Source: an uncultured Desulfuromonadales bacterium
Lineage (GTDB): Bacteria > Desulfobacterota > Desulfuromonadia > Desulfuromonadales > Geopsychrobacteraceae
DNA length: 27,580 nucleotides
Assembly (NCBI GenBank): GCA_947259685.1
Contig: CAMYNC010000070.1
Coordinates: forward strand, 1-27,580
Reading direction: 5' to 3'
In this document: positions 24,325 to 27,580 of the stretch, in pieces
How positions within the stretch are numbered: position 1 is the stretch's first letter
Layout: the number at the start of each line of letters is the position of its first letter
Position numbers and translations under genes: made by a program
The notes under the pieces: model-generated
What the model was told of the DNA's origin: nothing
Database searches by the model: none
Seen by the model: only the letters and a program-made list of their open reading frames with translations

Positions 24325-24351
24325 TGCAACATATGCAACATCTGCAAAAAA
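24325..24351 (+). repeat. Three 9-bp direct repeats at the activator gene's transcription start
   Basis: TGCAACATA, TGCAACATC and TGCAAAAAA lie in tandem, starting directly after the -10 hexamer and covering the expected +1. Their position suggests an operator, for example for autoregulation. The third copy is degenerate, so chance or an unrelated AT-rich leader is possible. Confidence 0.4.
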
Positions 24352-24414
24352 GCCCTGCTTGGAGACAATGGCGTCACCAACAGACGGGAGCAGGGACAAA
24401 TTTCGGGGGAACAA

Positions 24415-26187
24415 ATGAAAGTCACTGAGCAGATCAACGACGCGGGTTTCAGTCTCACCGGTATCAACAATAGCAGTGATTGTTTGCTGCTGACTTTTGA
24501 TCAGCAGTACCGGATTACCAACTGCAACGAAGAAAGCCACCGAATGCTCGGCCAGCGACCGGAGCAGTTACTCGGACAGAAATTGAACCAGCCGCTCAAG
24601 CTCGGCTACCTGCAGACCCTGATCATGCAAGGCTACTGCTTCAAGGGCCAACCGCTGCTGGTGGACGGCCGCCAGCATTTCTGCGACTTCTCCCCGATTG
24701 AAAAAGACGCCAAAACCACCGGCGGGATTCTGGCGATCTACCGTCTGGAGCAGCGCACCACCCGTACTGCTGATCTTCCCGACCTGCTCAGCACCCTCAA
24801 GCAGCACAGTTTCTTTCACGACGACAGTTTGATCCTGGTCAACCCGGAGGGGATTATCACCCTGGTCAACCAGCCGTTCGCCGACTCCCTCGGCGTCCGC
24901 GCCAGTCAGATGATCGGCAAGCATGTCCACAAGGCCTATCCCAATTCCAGCCCATCGCGATTGCCGGTGGTAATGGACACCGGCCAGTCGGAAGTGGCCG
25001 AACCGCATTTACTCAATGGTCTCAACGCGGTGGTCAGCCGCTATCCGCTACTTAAAGATGGCGAAATGATTGGCGCTCTCGGCAAGGTTCTATTCCACGA
25101 CATCCGTGAGCTATCACGCCTGGCTGATAAATTCCAAGTTTACATTAGCAAACCGGATAAAAAGAAAAGACCGGCCCAAAATAGCGGTCACGAATTCAAG
25201 TATGACTGCAACAGCATCATCGGCCAGAGTCCGGTGATGAAAGATCTGAAGGAGAAGATCCTGCGCATCGCCCAGCGACCGTCAAACGTTTTGCTCAGCG
25301 GTGAAAGCGGCACCGGCAAGGAACTGTTTGCCCATGCCATTCATGCCGCCAGCAAGCGCCGCTTCGCACCCTTCGTGCGGGTCAACTGCGCCGCCATCCC
25401 AGAACAGCTGATAGAAGCGGAACTGTTCGGCTACGTCGATGGCGCCTTCACCGGCGCCCGCAAGGGTGGCCAGGCCGGCAAGTTCGAACAAGCTCACACC
25501 GGCACTATCTTTCTCGATGAAATCACCGAAATGCCATTGCACATGCAGGCTAAGCTGCTGCGCGTGCTGCAGGAAAAAGAGGTCACCCCGTTGGGCAGCA
25601 CCCAGACCCGTAAGCTGGATATTCGGGTGATCGCGGCATCCAACGTCACCCTTGAACAACAGGTCGCCGATGGGAAATTCCGCACCGACCTCTACTACCG
25701 GTTGAATGTCATCGCCCTGGAGATCCCGCCACTGCGCGAAAGGCGTGAAGACATTTACTTTATTGCCAAGCACCTGATGGACAACTTCAACGATGAGTTT
25801 GATCTGAATATTCAAGGGCTGACCGATGAGGCCTGGCAGATGCTCAAAGGCTATAACTACCCCGGCAACATCCGCGAACTACGCAACGCCGTAGAAAGTG
25901 CCTTCAACATGACCAACGGCCCGCTGATCGACGCAATGGATCTGCCCCAGCATATTCGGCAGAAGTTCGGCAGCTGCCGAACGCAAACCAGCCAAGCACC
26001 GTCATCACAGGAGCTGCTCTCCAACATCGGCCAGAGACCGCTGCAGGAGATCATGGAAGAGCTTGAACAACAATTACTCGAAGCCACCCTGAAAAAAACC
26101 GGCGGAAACAAATTGAACGCAGCCAGCCTGCTCGGCATCTCCCGGCCAGGGCTCTACAAGAAGCTACACAAGTTCAATATTACCTGA
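24415..26187 (+). CDS. Sigma-54-dependent transcriptional activator with PAS sensor domains
   Basis: The 590-residue enhancer-binding protein has two PAS-like segments (about 15-110 and 130-225) that probably sense a small molecule or redox state. The AAA+ domain (about 265-500) has Walker A GESGTGKE (296-303), the sigma-54 contact GAFTGA (343-348), Walker B TIFLDE (364-369) and YPGNIRELRN. A Fis-type helix-turn-helix closes the protein (GGNKLNAASLLGISRPGLYK). There is no receiver domain, so it is not a classic response regulator. The ATG at 24415 has GGGGGAA upstream; a TTG at 24316 lies before the expected transcription start and is discarded. It is divergent from icmF and just upstream of the livG operon, both of which carry sigma-54 elements, so these are its likely targets. 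Confidence 0.92.
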   Translation: MKVTEQINDAGFSLTGINNSSDCLLLTFDQQYRITNCNEESHRMLGQRPEQLLGQKLNQPLKLGYLQTLIMQGYCFKGQPLLVDGRQHFCDFSPIEKDAKTTGGILAIYRLEQRTTRTADLPDLLSTLKQHSFFHDDSLILVNPEGIITLVNQPFADSLGVRASQMIGKHVHKAYPNSSPSRLPVVMDTGQSEVAEPHLLNGLNAVVSRYPLLKDGEMIGALGKVLFHDIRELSRLADKFQVYISKPDKKKRPAQNSGHEFKYDCNSIIGQSPVMKDLKEKILRIAQRPSNVLLSGESGTGKELFAHAIHAASKRRFAPFVRVNCAAIPEQLIEAELFGYVDGAFTGARKGGQAGKFEQAHTGTIFLDEITEMPLHMQAKLLRVLQEKEVTPLGSTQTRKLDIRVIAASNVTLEQQVADGKFRTDLYYRLNVIALEIPPLRERREDIYFIAKHLMDNFNDEFDLNIQGLTDEAWQMLKGYNYPGNIRELRNAVESAFNMTNGPLIDAMDLPQHIRQKFGSCRTQTSQAPSSQELLSNIGQRPLQEIMEELEQQLLEATLKKTGGNKLNAASLLGISRPGLYKKLHKFNIT

Positions 26188-26199
26188 CGCTTTCCATTC

Positions 26200-26247
26200 G
26201 CTTACAACAGTGTTAACCACGATGACACTTCCAGCCCTGTTGTAAGC
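26200..26247. promoter_or_regulatory. 11-bp inverted repeat, candidate activator-binding site
   Basis: GCTTACAACAG (26200-26210) and CTGTTGTAAGC (26237-26247) are a perfect inverted repeat with a 26-base spacer that itself holds AGTGT/ACACT. No T-run follows, so a terminator is unlikely. Its centre is about 130 bases before the -24 element of the livG operon, a usual distance for sigma-54 enhancer sites. A half-site-like GCTTAACAACTGT lies at 24228-24240 upstream of icmF. Confidence 0.55.
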
Positions 26248-26350
26248 AGACCAATTGCCCTACAAAAACAATAAAGAATTATAATTTACTTGCTTGTTTC
26301 CGGCCATTTACAGATATTTATTTGCCGCTAGAATTAAATAAAACAATGTT

Positions 26351-26366
26351 TGGTATTCACTTTGCA
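26351..26366 (+). promoter_or_regulatory. Probable sigma-54 promoter of the livG operon
   Basis: TGGTAT, five bases, then TTGCA, with GG (26352-26353) and GC (26364-26365) exactly ten bases apart. The -24 part is less perfect than at icmF. The start would be near 26377, about 65 bases before the ATG at 26443. A sigma-70-like pair (TTTACA 26307-26312, TAGAAT 26329-26334) also lies just upstream as an alternative. Confidence 0.6.
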
Positions 26367-26442
26367 ATCTCCTTGCATTCCACACCATCACCGTATTTAA
26401 GCCAGACACGGAAGTAGCATAGATGACAGAGGAGGAATGCTC

Positions 26443-27276
26443 ATGCCCGACCCCACACTCCTGTTAGAGGTGAACGACATATCGCTCTCTTTCGGTGGCG
26501 TTCATGCTCTCACAGATGTCAGCTTCGATGTCCGCCGTGGTGAACTCTTCTCAATCATTGGTCCTAACGGCGCCGGTAAGACATCGATGCTCAACTGCGT
26601 CTCGGGTCGCTACCAACCGAATAAGGGCTCGATCAAGTTCGACAACAAAGAATTGATCGGACTGCGCCCCAACGACCGTTGCACGCTCGGTATCGGCCGG
26701 ACCTTCCAGAACCTGGCCCTGTTCAGCCACATGTCGGTACTTGACAACATCATGGTCGGCCGCCATCACCTGCTGAAAAACAACTTCCTCAGCGGACCGC
26801 TCTACTGGTTCTCGGGGGCGCAGAAAGAGGAACTGGCCCACCGCCAGCAGGTCGAGGACATCATCGACTTTCTCGAGATCGCCCACATCCGCAAATCGGC
26901 CGCCGGCACCCTCTCGTACGGGCTGCGCAAACGGGTCGAACTGGCCCGCGCCATCGCCCTCAAGCCCGACCTGATTCTGCTGGATGAACCGATGGCAGGG
27001 ATGAACCTGGAAGAAAAAGAGGATATGGCGCGCTACATCATCGACCTGAACGAGGAATGGGGAATGACCGTGGTGATGATCGAACACGATATGAGCGTGG
27101 TCATGGACATCTCCCACCGGGTGATGGTGCTCGATTTCGGGCGTAAGATCGTCGCTGGCCTGCCGGACGAGGTGATGGCCAACGAGCGGGTCAAAAAAGC
27201 CTACCTGGGTGAAGACGACAGTGACGATGACAATGGCGGCACTGCGGCCATCGTAGAGCAAGTGGAGGTGGCCTAA
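26443..27276 (+). CDS. ABC transporter ATP-binding protein, LivG family
   Basis: The 277-residue ATPase is of the branched-chain amino acid type uptake systems. It has Walker A GPNGAGKT (40-47), Q-loop GRTFQNLALF, signature LSYGLRKRVELARA, Walker B LILLDEP and the switch IEHDMSVVM. The C-terminus carries an acidic tail (GEDDSDDDNGG) beyond the usual family end. An ATG at 26437 is only one base from GGAGG, so the ATG at 26443, seven bases away, is preferred. The stop overlaps the start of an acyl-CoA ligase gene by one base. LivG-ligase-LivHM-type operons are known in related bacteria and suggest uptake of an organic acid that is then activated to a CoA ester, rather than an amino acid; this is inference, since the permease genes are outside the window. 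Confidence 0.88.
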   Translation: MPDPTLLLEVNDISLSFGGVHALTDVSFDVRRGELFSIIGPNGAGKTSMLNCVSGRYQPNKGSIKFDNKELIGLRPNDRCTLGIGRTFQNLALFSHMSVLDNIMVGRHHLLKNNFLSGPLYWFSGAQKEELAHRQQVEDIIDFLEIAHIRKSAAGTLSYGLRKRVELARAIALKPDLILLDEPMAGMNLEEKEDMARYIIDLNEEWGMTVVMIEHDMSVVMDISHRVMVLDFGRKIVAGLPDEVMANERVKKAYLGEDDSDDDNGGTAAIVEQVEVA

Positions 27277-27580
27277 TGAAAGCCGAATACGCTGATATCG
27301 AGCGTTACAACACCTTCCCCAAGCTGTTGCTCTACAACGCCGAAAACTGGCCGAATGAAACCGCCCTGCGCGAGAAAGAGTTCGGTATCTGGAACGAATA
27401 CAGCTGGGCCGACTACAACCGGACCGTCAAACTGTTCGCCCTGGGGATGCACAAATTAGGGATCGGCAAGGATGATTCGGTCGGCATCATCGGCGACAAC
27501 CGCCCCGTGTGGGTATCCGGCGAGATCGCTTGCCACGCCTTGCGGGCGATGATTTTTGGTATCTATCAGGATTCCATGTA
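27276..27580 (+). CDS. AMP-dependent acyl-CoA synthetase/ligase (partial, runs off the window)
   Basis: About 101 N-terminal residues are present and the frame is open to the window edge. The start MKAEYADIERYNTFPKLL, the segment NETALREKEFGIWNEYSW and GIIGDNRPVWVSGEIA followed by GIYQDS are typical of long-chain or aryl acyl-CoA synthetases of the AMP-forming family. The catalytic core lies outside the window, so the substrate is open. GGAGGTG precedes the ATG, which overlaps the LivG stop codon (TAATG), a sign of tight co-translation. It would activate the acid imported by the adjacent ABC system. Confidence 0.85.
   Translation, partial: MKAEYADIERYNTFPKLLLYNAENWPNETALREKEFGIWNEYSWADYNRTVKLFALGMHKLGIGKDDSVGIIGDNRPVWVSGEIACHALRAMIFGIYQDSM

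Overview
The window looks like a chromosomal segment of a Gram-negative anaerobe of the Desulfuromonadales type (Desulfuromonas, Geobacter and Pelobacter relatives). The basis is gene content and style: a class III polyhydroxyalkanoate (PHA) synthase pair (PhaE/PhaC), a giant fused acyl-CoA carboxylase, a fused isobutyryl-CoA mutase (IcmF), an enhancer-binding regulator with sigma-54 type promoters, and a LivG-type ABC ATPase gene overlapping an acyl-CoA ligase gene. This is inference from families; no rRNA or other phylogenetic marker is present. No tRNA, rRNA, CRISPR array or intact insertion sequence was found.

Layout. 1-360 is non-coding. 361-2634 is a minus-strand pair, an M24 metallopeptidase followed by an Old Yellow Enzyme-type flavin oxidoreductase. 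2635-3434 is an AT-rich gene-poor stretch with repeat-like debris. 3435-5345 is an isolated plus-strand gene joining an unrecognised N-terminal domain of about 280 residues to a complete KAS III (FabH-like) domain, and it ends at a strong terminator. 5614-10151 encodes a fused acyl-CoA carboxylase (AccA-like, long linker, AccD-like, biotin carboxylase, biotinyl domain). It is broken near 9495-9520 by a frame change that also removes about ten conserved residues. 10282-11025 is phaB.

11337-14387 is a minus-strand thiol-redox block (TlpA/ResA, CcdA, DsbB, DsbA, with a small exported Cys-containing protein upstream). It is visibly more AT-rich than its neighbours and sits inside the PHA region. 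14750-19708 is the PHA core: a phasin on the minus strand, a divergent XRE regulator, then phaE, phaC and a second short-chain reductase on the plus strand. The phasin promoter carries a perfect inverted repeat that could be the regulator's operator.

19819-24009 (minus) holds an enoyl-CoA hydratase and icmF, separated by a long imperfect inverted repeat. icmF has a near-consensus sigma-54 promoter. The divergent gene at 24415-26187 encodes a PAS-AAA-Fis sigma-54 activator. The next operon (livG, then an acyl-CoA ligase running off the window) also has a GG-N10-GC element, with an 11-bp inverted repeat about 130 bp upstream. The right-hand third therefore reads as a sigma-54 regulated module for importing and activating an acid or branched-chain substrate and rearranging its CoA thioester.

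Together the genes centre on short-chain acyl-CoA chemistry: carboxylation, 3-ketoacyl reduction, PHA polymerisation and granule coating, hydration, and carbon-skeleton rearrangement. The points most worth a second look are the KAS III fusion, the sigma-54 circuit on both sides of its activator, the broken carboxylase, and the lysine-rich tail on PhaE.
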